A stretch of 16,722 nucleotides of DNA from contig DAOUPF010000002.1 in assembly GCA_030626265.1 (NCBI GenBank), positions 1 to 16,722 of the forward strand, written 5' to 3'. The position numbers were made by a program, and so were the translations under genes. Shown here piece after piece: positions 6,785 to 14,969 of this stretch. The notes below the pieces were generated by a model. The model had not been told where the DNA came from. It saw only the letters and a program-made list of their open reading frames with translations, and did not search any database. Position 1 is the stretch's first letter. Each line of letters starts with the position of its first letter. The DNA is from Sulfurovum sp. Lineage in GTDB: Bacteria > Campylobacterota > Campylobacteria > Campylobacterales > Sulfurovaceae.

Positions 6785-7108
6785 ATGGGAAAAATTACAA
6801 AACTAGCAGTTGCTGCACTATTTGGTATGGCAGTAATGACAACGGCAGCATCTGCTGATCCAGCAAAAGGTCTAAAGCTTTATTCTAAAAAGCTTAAAAA
6901 AGCATGTGGGCTAAAAGGTAGTGAATTCGCTGCGAAACATACACAAGCGGAGTGGGAAAAGATCATGGAAGAGGGCAAAATGGCTGCAGAGATAAAAGCT
7001 ATATGTCCAGACGTTAAAGATAAAGCATTAAAAGAGAAGTATATTCCTCACTACTTTGATTTTTCATATGAGTATGCAAAAGATTCAGGAAACGTACCTT
7101 CTTGTTAA
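6785..7108 (+). CDS. Small exported cysteine-containing protein, Campylobacterota family
   Basis: 107 aa. The N-terminus is a signal peptide (lysines, then a hydrophobic run, cleavage expected after A-S-A near residue 24). The mature part of about 83 residues is rich in lysine and contains three cysteines, C41, C74 and C107 (the C-terminal residue). Proteins with this pattern (L-Y-x-K-K-L-K-K-A-C-G, F-A-A-K-H-T-Q-x-E-W, I-C-P, D-S-G-N-V-P-S-C) recur in sulfur-oxidising Campylobacterota and are often labelled 'cytochrome c', but no C-x-x-C-H haem motif is present here, so that label is unsupported. Disulfide or thiol chemistry in the periplasm is a possibility given the double-rhodanese gene next to it. 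It appears monocistronic, with an AGAAGGA ribosome site. Confidence 0.7.
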   Translation: MGKITKLAVAALFGMAVMTTAASADPAKGLKLYSKKLKKACGLKGSEFAAKHTQAEWEKIMEEGKMAAEIKAICPDVKDKALKEKYIPHYFDFSYEYAKDSGNVPSC

Positions 7109-7140
7109 GTTATAAATAGGCGTAAGTTTACGCATATCTC

Positions 7141-7162
7141 AAGTAGCCCAAGTGGGCTACTT
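7141..7162 (+). terminator. Strong hairpin between convergent genes
   Basis: AAGTAGCCC (7141-7149) pairs perfectly with GGGCTACTT (7154-7162), loop AAGT, followed on the plus strand by a pyrimidine-rich TCTCTTCT. A smaller hairpin, GCGTAA/TTACGC, sits just before it at 7120-7133. Placed 32 bases after the small-protein stop and 15 bases from the rhodanese stop, it probably serves both genes. Confidence 0.65.
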
Positions 7163-7176
7163 CTCTCTTCTACTTT

Positions 7177-7989
7177 CTATAGATTCTCATTTGCCTCTAC
7201 TGTACATTTTGTACCAGCACAAACAACATTAGCATCAAAGTATAAAACACCTTTTGCTACATCTTCATCTAGGCTACCTACAGTATCAGTTGACATCATA
7301 CCAGTGTTACAGTATATAACTACTAGTTTATCTTTAGGAAATTTAGAGCTATCAATCTTCTCTGCCTTGCTATCCCATTGGATATTGATAGCGCCTGCTA
7401 GGTGCCCTTCATCAAAATCTTTCTTTTTACGAACATCAACTAGCTGGACATTGCTAGGAAGATCACTTAGTACTTTGCCTGCAAACCAAAATTGATCTAT
7501 CATGCCATCATCTTCACCTAGATAAACTTTAGCTCCATTGATAGTGACCATCTTACCACTTGGTTTATATGGACCTTTGTTCTCTTTGCACTCCTTAACC
7601 AGACCCATAAGCTCTTGCTTCTTCTCTTTCCACTCAGGATATCCACCTTTGTAGACGAGTACATTTGTATACCCATCAGCCATTAAAAGTACAGCAAGCT
7701 CATCAGACTTCTCACACTTAAATCCATTACAGTATACTACCATTTTTGCATTTTTCTTATTAGGTAAAAACTTTTTCATACGGCTAAATCGTTTGACTGG
7801 GATATTGATAGATCCCATGATTGTACCTTTTTTGTAGAGTTTTGCTCCTCTAGCATCTATAAATAGTCCAGAACCCGCAGCGTAAATGCCTTTGGCTTTC
7901 TTGTAGTCAATTATAGTTAGCTCACTGTTTGCCATACTTGCAATCGTGATAGCAACCATCACCGCCACTACTTTAAATATTTCTCTCAT
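7177..7989 (-). CDS. Periplasmic protein with two rhodanese domains
   Basis: 270 aa. Residues 1-20 are a signal peptide (cleavage near S-M-A), so it acts in the periplasm. Two rhodanese folds follow. Domain 1 (about 24-130) has F-I-D-A-R-G, G-S-I-N-I-P and V-V-Y-C87-N-G-F-K-C, with the candidate active-site cysteine C87. Domain 2 (about 165-255) has L-V-D-V-R-K-K-K-D-F-D-E-G-H-L-A-G-A-I-N-I and V-V-I-Y-C227-N-T-G-M-M-S, with C227. Both active sites look intact, so it could carry or transfer sulfane sulfur. Extra cysteines C92, C134, C257 and C262 could form disulfides. GAGGAGA lies 5 bases before the ATG. It is convergent with the small cysteine protein. A sulfur-metabolism role is inferred from the family and the likely lineage. 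Confidence 0.87.
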   Translation of the reverse strand: MREIFKVVAVMVAITIASMANSELTIIDYKKAKGIYAAGSGLFIDARGAKLYKKGTIMGSINIPVKRFSRMKKFLPNKKNAKMVVYCNGFKCEKSDELAVLLMADGYTNVLVYKGGYPEWKEKKQELMGLVKECKENKGPYKPSGKMVTINGAKVYLGEDDGMIDQFWFAGKVLSDLPSNVQLVDVRKKKDFDEGHLAGAINIQWDSKAEKIDSSKFPKDKLVVIYCNTGMMSTDTVGSLDEDVAKGVLYFDANVVCAGTKCTVEANENL

Positions 7990-8038
7990 TCATTCTCCTC
8001 AAAATTAAAATATTAGGATGATTCATATCCTTGGGATA

Positions 8039-8044
8039 ATTATA
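8039..8044 (-). promoter_or_regulatory. Candidate -10 box for the double-rhodanese gene
   Basis: TATAAT on the minus strand within AGATATAATTATC, about 50 bases upstream of the start codon. The -35 region is poor. The 225-base interval to the divergent regulator gene holds this promoter, an inverted repeat and the regulator's own promoter. Confidence 0.45.
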
Positions 8045-8125
8045 TCTAAAGAGAGACATTGATAATTGTATAGAGTATTATTATAATAAGTTATTTTAGC
8101 AGGTGCTACCACGTAACGCACAAAA

Positions 8126-8149
8126 CTACATTCATAATATAAAATGTAG
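8126..8149. promoter_or_regulatory. Inverted repeat, candidate operator
   Basis: CTACATT (8126-8132) and AATGTAG (8143-8149) are perfect inverted 7-mers separated by 10 AT-rich bases. The element ends 8 bases before the -35 box of the MerR-type gene. Arm spacing fits a dimeric regulator bound on one face of the helix. Confidence 0.4.
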
Positions 8150-8157
8150 AGTGACAC

Positions 8158-8186
8158 TTGACACTTTAAGTATATTATACTATACT
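8158..8186 (+). promoter_or_regulatory. Strong sigma70 promoter with palindrome in the spacer
   Basis: TTGACA (8158-8163), a 17-base spacer, then TATACT (8181-8186): near-consensus and the best promoter in the window. The spacer and first -10 base form the perfect palindrome AGTATA-T-TATACT (8169-8181), the place where MerR-type proteins bind. The spacing is 17, not the 19-20 typical of MerR-activated promoters, so repression or autoregulation is as likely as activation. A tandem TGACACT repeat (8152-8165) covers the -35 box. The leader to the ATG at 8215 is about 22 nt. Confidence 0.7.
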
Positions 8187-8214
8187 ATGTCTAAGAAAAG
8201 AATAAGGATGACAG

Positions 8215-8877
8215 ATGCAACTAAAAATGAAAGATCTTATGAAGAAGAGTGAAGAGAGTAAATCTACCATACTATACTATATAAAAGAGGGTCTACTTCC
8301 TTCACCTTCTAAGCCTAAGCCAAATGTACATTTATATGATGAGAATTGTATACAGATAATTAAATTTATCAAATACCTTCAGCATAACTTCTCTTACACT
8401 ATCGCAGAGATTAAAGCGGTATTTGATGAGAATAATTTTGATTTTGATGGTAGCTTTGAGATGATGGTAAACTCTATGGCTCTTATATCTGGAGGTAGAG
8501 ATGGGGTATGGTACAGACTAGATGAGTTTTTGAGAGTCAGTTCTTTGGATGAAAATAAGCTTAAGGAGTATCAAGAGAGAGGCTATCTATTTGAGAGAGC
8601 AGAAGGGTTTAGTACAAAAGAGCTAGAGATAGCCAAGATACTAACAAAAGCGGAGCACTTAGGGTTGGATTTCTCACTTTTAAACTCTTATGTAGGTAGT
8701 GCAAAGATGTTAGCTAAAAGAGAGTTTGAAGTAGGAGCTTTGCTTTTGCAGGGAGACAAAGATGCACACAATACACACTATGAATTGCTATTTGATTTGA
8801 TACTTACACTCAAGCCATATATATTTAATATGCACACAGTCAGTGAGCACCAAGATCAATTTAAACAAAAGGATTAG
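8215..8877 (+). CDS. MerR-type transcriptional regulator with two HTH-like segments
   Basis: 220 aa. Residues 1-71 form a MerR-like winged helix: M-K-D-L-M-K-K-S-E-E-S-K-S-T-I-L-Y-Y-I-K-E-G-L-L, a wing, Y-D-E-N-C-I-Q-I-I-K-F-I, then the second helical pair ending S-Y-T-I-A-E-I-K-A-V-F. Residues about 99-165 repeat the layout in degenerate form (Y-R-L-D-E-F-L-R-V-S...Y-Q-E-R-G-Y-L-F...G-F-S-T-K-E-L-E-I-A-K-I). No metal-binding cysteine cluster is present (only C45), so metal sensing is unlikely. The start at 8215 has AAGGA at 8204-8208; ATG 8208 is out of frame. The next gene begins 2 bases after its stop, with its ribosome site inside this gene, so it probably controls the phospholipid operon it heads. 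Confidence 0.82.
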   Translation: MQLKMKDLMKKSEESKSTILYYIKEGLLPSPSKPKPNVHLYDENCIQIIKFIKYLQHNFSYTIAEIKAVFDENNFDFDGSFEMMVNSMALISGGRDGVWYRLDEFLRVSSLDENKLKEYQERGYLFERAEGFSTKELEIAKILTKAEHLGLDFSLLNSYVGSAKMLAKREFEVGALLLQGDKDAHNTHYELLFDLILTLKPYIFNMHTVSEHQDQFKQKD

Positions 8878-8879
8878 AG

Positions 8880-11800
8880 ATGAAGTCACTATTTAAGATA
8901 GCTGGATTCACTCCATATATATTTATTGTATTTTTAAATGCTATGACAGACTTGGGGCATAAAATTATATTGCAAAATACTATATTCAAGGCTTATGATG
9001 GAGCAGAGTTGATAGTGTTGACTGCTATTGTCAATGCCTTGATACTCTTGCCCTTTATCTTTCTATTTTCTCCTGCTGGGTATCTGAGTGATAAGTACTC
9101 TAAGACTAAGATAATACAAGTAGCTTCACTATCAGCAGTAGGAATTACGACACTGATTTTATTCTCATACTATATGGGTTGGTTTTGGGTGGCATTTGCA
9201 CTGACTTTTGTGCTAGCTGCCCAGAGTGCTATATACTCACCAGCAAAGTATGGACTCATCAAAGAGATGACCGGCAATGAGCATCTAGCAGAAGCTAATG
9301 CTATGGTACAAGCAGTGACAATCATATCTATACTAGCAGGGGCGGTTATATACTCTATATTTTTTGAGAGTTTACTGGATGGTAGAAGTATAGAACCTTC
9401 TGAGATACTGATATTTGTAGCACCCCTGGGGTATCTGCTCATAGGGGCAAGTATCATAGAGTATATATTGGCTAGGCGTTTAGTTAGTAAAGTTCAGACA
9501 GACAAGAGCATGACATTTGAGCCAATAAAATACAAGAACCTAAGCTACCTAGATGAGAATATATCTGTAATCAAAGATAATCATACAGTATGGCTTAGTA
9601 TTGTGGGGCTTAGTATATTTTGGGGAGTTTCACAAGTAGTTGTAGCACTATTTGGTGATTTTCTAAAGAGTAATCTAGGTATCACAGATACAGTAGTAGC
9701 TCAGGGATTGCTGGCGATATCTGGTATTGGTATAGTAGTGGGCTCATTGGTTGCTGGAAAGCTTAGCAAAAATTATATAGAGACAGGGATTATACCTCTA
9801 GGGGCATTGGGTATATCGGTGTCATTATATATGTTGCCATCATTATCTAGTCAGATGGTACTGGGTATAGATCTATTTGCTTTTGGATTCTTCTCGGGGT
9901 TATTCATCGTACCACTCAATGCCATGATACAGTTTGCCACACCAACCAAGAGTCTAGGCAAAATATTAGCAGGCAATAACTTTGTGCAAAACATCACTAT
10001 GTTTGCATTTTTGGTAGTAACTGCACTTTTTGGGTACTTTGAGATATCTAGTACGATACTATTTTATCTAGTAGCTACTGTTGCTTTTGTGGGGATGATA
10101 TATACATTTCTCAAGCTACCACAGTCTCTGGTTCGTTATGCGATCAAGACACTGTTTGGATTTAGGTATCGCATATCTGTTGAGGGGCTCAAAAATATAA
10201 AAGCAGAGAGTAGAGGAGTTTTACTGTTAGGTAATCATATATCATTTTTGGATTGGGCTATGTTGCAGATAGCGTATCCCAAGCAGATTCGTTTTGTGAT
10301 GGATAGAGTATATTATGATAAGTGGTACCTCAAACCAATTTTTGATTTTTTTGGAGTGATACCAATCTCAAATAGAGGGAGTAGAGGTGCATTGTCACAA
10401 GTCACCGAAGCTCTCAATCGTGGAGAGACTGTAGCACTGTTCCCTGAAGGACATCTATCTAGAAATGGGCATTTGGGTACTTTTCAGAGAGGTTTTGAGA
10501 TAGCTACCAAAGGGGTAGAAGATGCGGTTATTATTCCATTTTATCTACTAGGGTTATGGGAGGACAACTTCTCTCATGCCTCTGGCAAGATGAAGAGAAA
10601 GGCAACCAAAGATATATCTGTGAGCTTTGGGCAAATACTTGATATACATTCAGGAGCATCAGAGGTCAAAAAAGCAGTATTTGATCTCTCTATCAGTGCA
10701 TGGGGTAGCTACACAGGTACTTTGCCAGTACTACAAAAAGCATGGATAAAGAGTGCAAAAGAGGTAAATAACAATCTATCTATGGCAGACTCTACAGGAG
10801 TAGAACTATCTGGTAATAAATTTGTCACAGGCACGCTAATGATAGCACAAGAGTTAAAGCCTCTACTAAAAAAGAGCCAAAATATAGGGCTTTTGCTACC
10901 TACTTCCGTAGGTGGCTCTATGGGTAATATGGCAGTGCTAACTCTGGGTAAAACAGTTGTAAATCTCAACTACTCTAGTGGAAATGAGAGCTTGACTTAC
11001 GCATTAAAAATTGCAAATATCAGTAAAATAGTAGCATCAAAGCAGTTTGTGATAAAGCTGAAAGCCAAAGGTTTTGATGTCTCTACAGCACTAAAAAATG
11101 TAGAAGTGATATACCTAGAGGATATCAAAGAGAAGATAAGCAAAGTCAGAGGACTGTTTATGTTGACTACTGTGAAGATATTGCCTGCATGGTTACTGAG
11201 TGTGCTGTTTATCAAAGATGCCCAGCTAGAGGATACAGCTGCTATACTATTTTCTAGTGGTAGTGAGGGTACACCTAAAGGCATAGAGCTGAGCCACAGA
11301 AATATGATGGGCAATATCAAGCAGACTACCACACTACTCAACCCAACAGATGAGGATGTGATGTTGGGTACTCTTCCTATATTTCACTCTTTTGGTCTGA
11401 CTGTGACTACACTCTTGCCACTTATTGAGGGTATACCAGTAGCCTGTCATCCAGATCCAACTGATGGCTTTGGTATAGGCAAGATGGCAGCTAAGTATGA
11501 AGCTACTATGCTCTTTGCTACAGCTACTTTTTTCAGGCTCTATACTAGAAATAGAAAGCTCCATCCTCTGATGTTTAGTCATCTTCGTATCATAGTAGCA
11601 GGTGCTGAAAAACTACCAGTTGAAATACGAGATGAATTCAGAGCAAAATTTGGCAAAGAGATTTATGAGGGATATGGAGCTACTGAGACTACGCCAGTAG
11701 CAGGAGTCAATATCCCAGATGTACTCATGCAAGACTCATGGAGAGTCCAGATAGGAAACAAGCTTGGTACTATTGGGCTACCTTTGCCTGGAAGCAGTTT

Positions 11801-12335
11801 TCGTATAGTAGATCCTGATAGCTTTGAGATGCTAGAGAGTGGTGAAGAGGGCATGATACTCATAGGTGGTACACAGATAATGAAAGGCTACATAGGAGAA
11901 GAGGAGAAAACAGCCTCTGTTATCAAAGAGATAGATGGTATCAGATGGTATGTCACAGGGGATAAAGGGAGATTGGATGAGGATGGTTTCTTGACTATCG
12001 TTGACCGCTATAGTCGTTTCGCCAAGATAGCAGGAGAGATGGTGAGCTTGGGGTTAGTAGAGGGTGAGATACGAAAGATTCTAAATGAAGATGAGCAGAT
12101 AGCAGTCACAGCTATTCCAGATATCAAAAAAGGAGAGAAACTTGTATTGATGCTAGAGGGTAAAATAGAGATAGCCGAACTACAAGATAGAATCAAGGCT
12201 ATAGGACTGAATCATCTGTTAGTGCATAGTGAGTATTATCGAGTAAATGAGTTGCCTAAGCTAGGTACTGGCAAGGCTGATTTTAAGGGGATGAAGAGAC
12301 TAGCTTTAGAGCTTAATAAAAAGGAGAGATTATGA
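8880..12335 (+). CDS. aas: LplT-like transporter / PlsC acyltransferase / acyl-ACP ligase fusion
   Basis: 1151 aa with three modules. Residues 1-415: major facilitator transporter of about 12 membrane helices, resembling the lysophospholipid flippase LplT. Residues 425-620: PlsC-type acyltransferase with N-H-I-S-F-L-D (452-458) as the H-x4-D catalytic motif and F-P-E-G-H-L-S-R-N-G (521-530). Residues 640-1151: AMP-forming ligase with S-S-G-S-E-G-T-P-K-G (792-801), G-Y-G-A-T-E-T-T-P (931-939), T-G-D-K-G-R-L-D-E-D-G (1026-1036) and catalytic lysine K1132 in L-G-T-G-K-A-D-F. In E. coli the last two modules form Aas, which activates fatty acids on acyl carrier protein and re-acylates 2-acyl-lysophosphatidylethanolamine, with LplT separate. 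The fusion implies uptake and repair of lysophospholipid in one inner-membrane protein. It starts 2 bases after the regulator and overlaps the next gene by ATGA. Confidence 0.92.
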   Translation: MKSLFKIAGFTPYIFIVFLNAMTDLGHKIILQNTIFKAYDGAELIVLTAIVNALILLPFIFLFSPAGYLSDKYSKTKIIQVASLSAVGITTLILFSYYMGWFWVAFALTFVLAAQSAIYSPAKYGLIKEMTGNEHLAEANAMVQAVTIISILAGAVIYSIFFESLLDGRSIEPSEILIFVAPLGYLLIGASIIEYILARRLVSKVQTDKSMTFEPIKYKNLSYLDENISVIKDNHTVWLSIVGLSIFWGVSQVVVALFGDFLKSNLGITDTVVAQGLLAISGIGIVVGSLVAGKLSKNYIETGIIPLGALGISVSLYMLPSLSSQMVLGIDLFAFGFFSGLFIVPLNAMIQFATPTKSLGKILAGNNFVQNITMFAFLVVTALFGYFEISSTILFYLVATVAFVGMIYTFLKLPQSLVRYAIKTLFGFRYRISVEGLKNIKAESRGVLLLGNHISFLDWAMLQIAYPKQIRFVMDRVYYDKWYLKPIFDFFGVIPISNRGSRGALSQVTEALNRGETVALFPEGHLSRNGHLGTFQRGFEIATKGVEDAVIIPFYLLGLWEDNFSHASGKMKRKATKDISVSFGQILDIHSGASEVKKAVFDLSISAWGSYTGTLPVLQKAWIKSAKEVNNNLSMADSTGVELSGNKFVTGTLMIAQELKPLLKKSQNIGLLLPTSVGGSMGNMAVLTLGKTVVNLNYSSGNESLTYALKIANISKIVASKQFVIKLKAKGFDVSTALKNVEVIYLEDIKEKISKVRGLFMLTTVKILPAWLLSVLFIKDAQLEDTAAILFSSGSEGTPKGIELSHRNMMGNIKQTTTLLNPTDEDVMLGTLPIFHSFGLTVTTLLPLIEGIPVACHPDPTDGFGIGKMAAKYEATMLFATATFFRLYTRNRKLHPLMFSHLRIIVAGAEKLPVEIRDEFRAKFGKEIYEGYGATETTPVAGVNIPDVLMQDSWRVQIGNKLGTIGLPLPGSSFRIVDPDSFEMLESGEEGMILIGGTQIMKGYIGEEEKTASVIKEIDGIRWYVTGDKGRLDEDGFLTIVDRYSRFAKIAGEMVSLGLVEGEIRKILNEDEQIAVTAIPDIKKGEKLVLMLEGKIEIAELQDRIKAIGLNHLLVHSEYYRVNELPKLGTGKADFKGMKRLALELNKKERL

Positions 12336-14941
12336 GTACATCGATAATATTTTATATTATACTTGTTTTTTGGGTTTTTATATTACAAAATAGAGTTAAG
12401 GATTTAGAGAAGCTAGTTAATAACATGCGACACAAGGTACCTAGTGACACTATAGAAGAGAATGAGAGTCACTATGTTATAGAGGAGGAGTCTTTAGTTA
12501 ATACTGATACAGAAGATGATTTAAAAAAACCTTATGAATCTGCTATCTCTGCTATCATAGAAAAGCAAGAGACTGTATACCATGTAGAGGATCAAATAGA
12601 AGAATATACTCCTAAACTAGTTCAAGAACAGGAGCCAAAAGAGTCATTTTTGGTATCACTTGTCAAAAACTATTTTACAGGAGGAAATTTACTTGTAAGA
12701 GTAGGTGGAGTGATACTCTTCTTTGGATTGGCATTTCTGGTTAAATACGCGGCTGAACATAGTACTATCAGTATGGAGATGAGACTAATATCTCTATCTA
12801 TCATTGCAGTAGGGCTTGTTGCCACAGGGTGGAAGCTTAGAGAAAGAGAGGGAGCATATGGACAGATATTGCAAGGACTTGGTATTGCTATATTATATTT
12901 GGTTATATATGCAGCATCAAAATTTTATGAATTACTATCACTAGATATTGCTTTTGGCTTGATGCTACTAGTCGTTGTGCTTGGCTCTATTTTAGCTGTA
13001 GTAGAAGATGCTTTGCCTCTATCTTTGTTTGCAACAGTAGGTGGTTTTTTGGTACCTATTCTTACCTCTAGTGGAGAGGGTTCGCATGTAGTACTCTTTA
13101 GTTATTATCTTTTCTTGAATCTTGGTCTATTTCTTGTAGCTTGGCATAGAACTTGGCGTATATTAAATATCGTAGGTTTTATATTTACTTTTGTTATCTC
13201 TGGATACTGGGGAGTGTTGAGATATGATGTAGAGATATTTGCTACTACTGAGCCATTTCTCATACTATATTTTTTGATGTATTTAGGTATCTCTATTTTA
13301 TTTACAATGAAGCATCCATTTAAACCTAAAAATTTAGTAGATGGTACATTAGTATTTGGTCTACCAGTAGTTGCTTTCCCCTTGCAGCTTAGTTTAGTAG
13401 AGCATATAGACTATGGTGCAGCATATAGTGCTGTTGTCTTAGGGATACTCTATATAGTTCTATCAAAACTCTTGGCAAAAAGAGAGAGAACAGAGCTATT
13501 GTCACAATCATTTTTGGCACTGGGAGTTGTATTCCTTACTATTGCTGTTCCATATATATTTGATGCTGATATGTCTGCGGTATTGTGGTCACTAGAGAGT
13601 AGCGCTATTATATGGCTATCTCTAAAGCAGTCATATAAGTATAGACGTTATTTTGGAGAGATACTTTTGCTTATCTCTATTTTTGTTTATCCTGATTCTA
13701 TTTCGCTCGATGGTATAAGTGTAGTTGAATATATAGGTTACATTATCATTATTATAGCTTCTCTACTTGCATCATATCTTTTAAATACGCATCAGAAGCA
13801 ACTATCAAAACTTGATAGATATATGCCTAATATTTTACTGTTTTTATCTATTGTTTTATGGTTTGATAGTGCTATATGGGTGATAGATAAGTTTGATATA
13901 TCTTATAGCAATGCAATGATTTTATATCTTTCCTTAGGTGCAATACTATGTTTTATAGCTAACAGGTTTATTCAATGGAAACTGCTTGTCAGCACTCTAC
14001 AGGGATATATTATATTAGGGATATTAATTTTCTTTATGGGCAATACAGATACCTTGCATCCCTTTGGTGGTATAGGATACTTATCTTTAGCCACTTTGAC
14101 AGTAGTGAACTATTATTTTCTTTACAGTTTTGATAAAGATTGGAGATATACAAAAGTCATACATATAATCAGTCTTTGGTTCATAGCTATAGTACTAGTA
14201 TTGGAGTTGAGATATCATGCTGATTTATTACAGTTAGGAGAAAGTTTTATCCAACTTGCTACTGCTATTGTACCAGTACTGTTGTCTATATTTGTGCTAA
14301 TGTATAACAGGTATAGAGGTTGGCTAGAGCCACATCGCCATAGTTATCAGTATATAGGAGTGGGAGGGCTAATAACATCTCTTATTCTTTGGGAGATACA
14401 AGCTTTTAAAATTGCCCCTGATTTTACTCTTTTCTCATATATACCACTTCTAAACCCATTGGATATTATTCAAATAGTAGGCTTAGGGGTTGTATTCTAT
14501 TGGGTATTACAAAATAAGCAGAATATCATAGAACGAGTAAAGATATCTCTGTATAGTCTATTGGCATTTATCTCTACTATACTGATTTCTGTCATTTTTG
14601 CTCGTGCAGTACATATGTTTAGAGATATTGACTATATGATTGCTTCTATGTGGCAAAGTATCTATTTTCAAGCAGGACTTTCGATATTATGGAGTAGTGT
14701 TGCCATTATACTAATGCTATTATCTAAACGATATATTAGTCGCCCATTGTGGTTATCGGGTTTTGGTTTATTGGTTATAGTTGTACTAAAATTATTTTTT
14801 GTGGAGCTTTCTAGTAGTGGCACGATAGAGAGAATTATCTCATTTATTGTAGTAGGTTCACTGCTTCTTCTTATCGGGTATTTTGTTCCATTGCCGCCAA
14901 ATGATGAGAAGGAAGAGATAAAAGAAGATGAAAATGAGTAA
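12332..14941 (+). CDS. DUF2339 polytopic membrane protein
   Basis: 869 aa. An N-terminal hydrophobic helix (about 4-18) runs into a short coiled coil (Q-N-R-V-K-D-L-E-K-L-V-N-N-M), then an acidic linker to about residue 110. The DUF2339 signature follows from about 115: Y-F-T-G-G-N-L-L-V-R-V-G-G-V-I-L-F-F-G-L-A-F-L-V-K-Y-A, later G-I-A-I-L-Y-L-V-I-Y-A-A and L-F-A-T-V-G-G-F-L-V-P-I-L. More than 20 hydrophobic segments run to residue about 855, before an acidic cytosolic-looking tail. The family's function is unknown; its length is usual. Its ATG overlaps the preceding stop (ATGA), so it is translationally coupled to the acyltransferase fusion, which suggests a shared role in membrane lipid upkeep (inference). 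Confidence 0.88.
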   Translation: MSTSIIFYIILVFWVFILQNRVKDLEKLVNNMRHKVPSDTIEENESHYVIEEESLVNTDTEDDLKKPYESAISAIIEKQETVYHVEDQIEEYTPKLVQEQEPKESFLVSLVKNYFTGGNLLVRVGGVILFFGLAFLVKYAAEHSTISMEMRLISLSIIAVGLVATGWKLREREGAYGQILQGLGIAILYLVIYAASKFYELLSLDIAFGLMLLVVVLGSILAVVEDALPLSLFATVGGFLVPILTSSGEGSHVVLFSYYLFLNLGLFLVAWHRTWRILNIVGFIFTFVISGYWGVLRYDVEIFATTEPFLILYFLMYLGISILFTMKHPFKPKNLVDGTLVFGLPVVAFPLQLSLVEHIDYGAAYSAVVLGILYIVLSKLLAKRERTELLSQSFLALGVVFLTIAVPYIFDADMSAVLWSLESSAIIWLSLKQSYKYRRYFGEILLLISIFVYPDSISLDGISVVEYIGYIIIIIASLLASYLLNTHQKQLSKLDRYMPNILLFLSIVLWFDSAIWVIDKFDISYSNAMILYLSLGAILCFIANRFIQWKLLVSTLQGYIILGILIFFMGNTDTLHPFGGIGYLSLATLTVVNYYFLYSFDKDWRYTKVIHIISLWFIAIVLVLELRYHADLLQLGESFIQLATAIVPVLLSIFVLMYNRYRGWLEPHRHSYQYIGVGGLITSLILWEIQAFKIAPDFTLFSYIPLLNPLDIIQIVGLGVVFYWVLQNKQNIIERVKISLYSLLAFISTILISVIFARAVHMFRDIDYMIASMWQSIYFQAGLSILWSSVAIILMLLSKRYISRPLWLSGFGLLVIVVLKLFFVELSSSGTIERIISFIVVGSLLLLIGYFVPLPPNDEKEEIKEDENE

Positions 14942-14969
14942 AAATATATCAAAAGTTTGGATTTAGAGT

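Noticed and set aside
6785..7108. Cytochrome c label for the small exported protein
   Set aside because: No C-x-x-C-H haem-binding motif is present in the translation.
9170..12196. Minus-strand open frames within the acyltransferase fusion gene
   Set aside because: They lie entirely antisense to a continuous, motif-rich coding frame and have no promoter or ribosome site.
8880..12335. The 1151-aa gene as a chimera from assembly error
   Set aside because: The reading frame is continuous, codon use is uniform across module borders, and this transporter-acyltransferase-ligase order is known in other bacteria.
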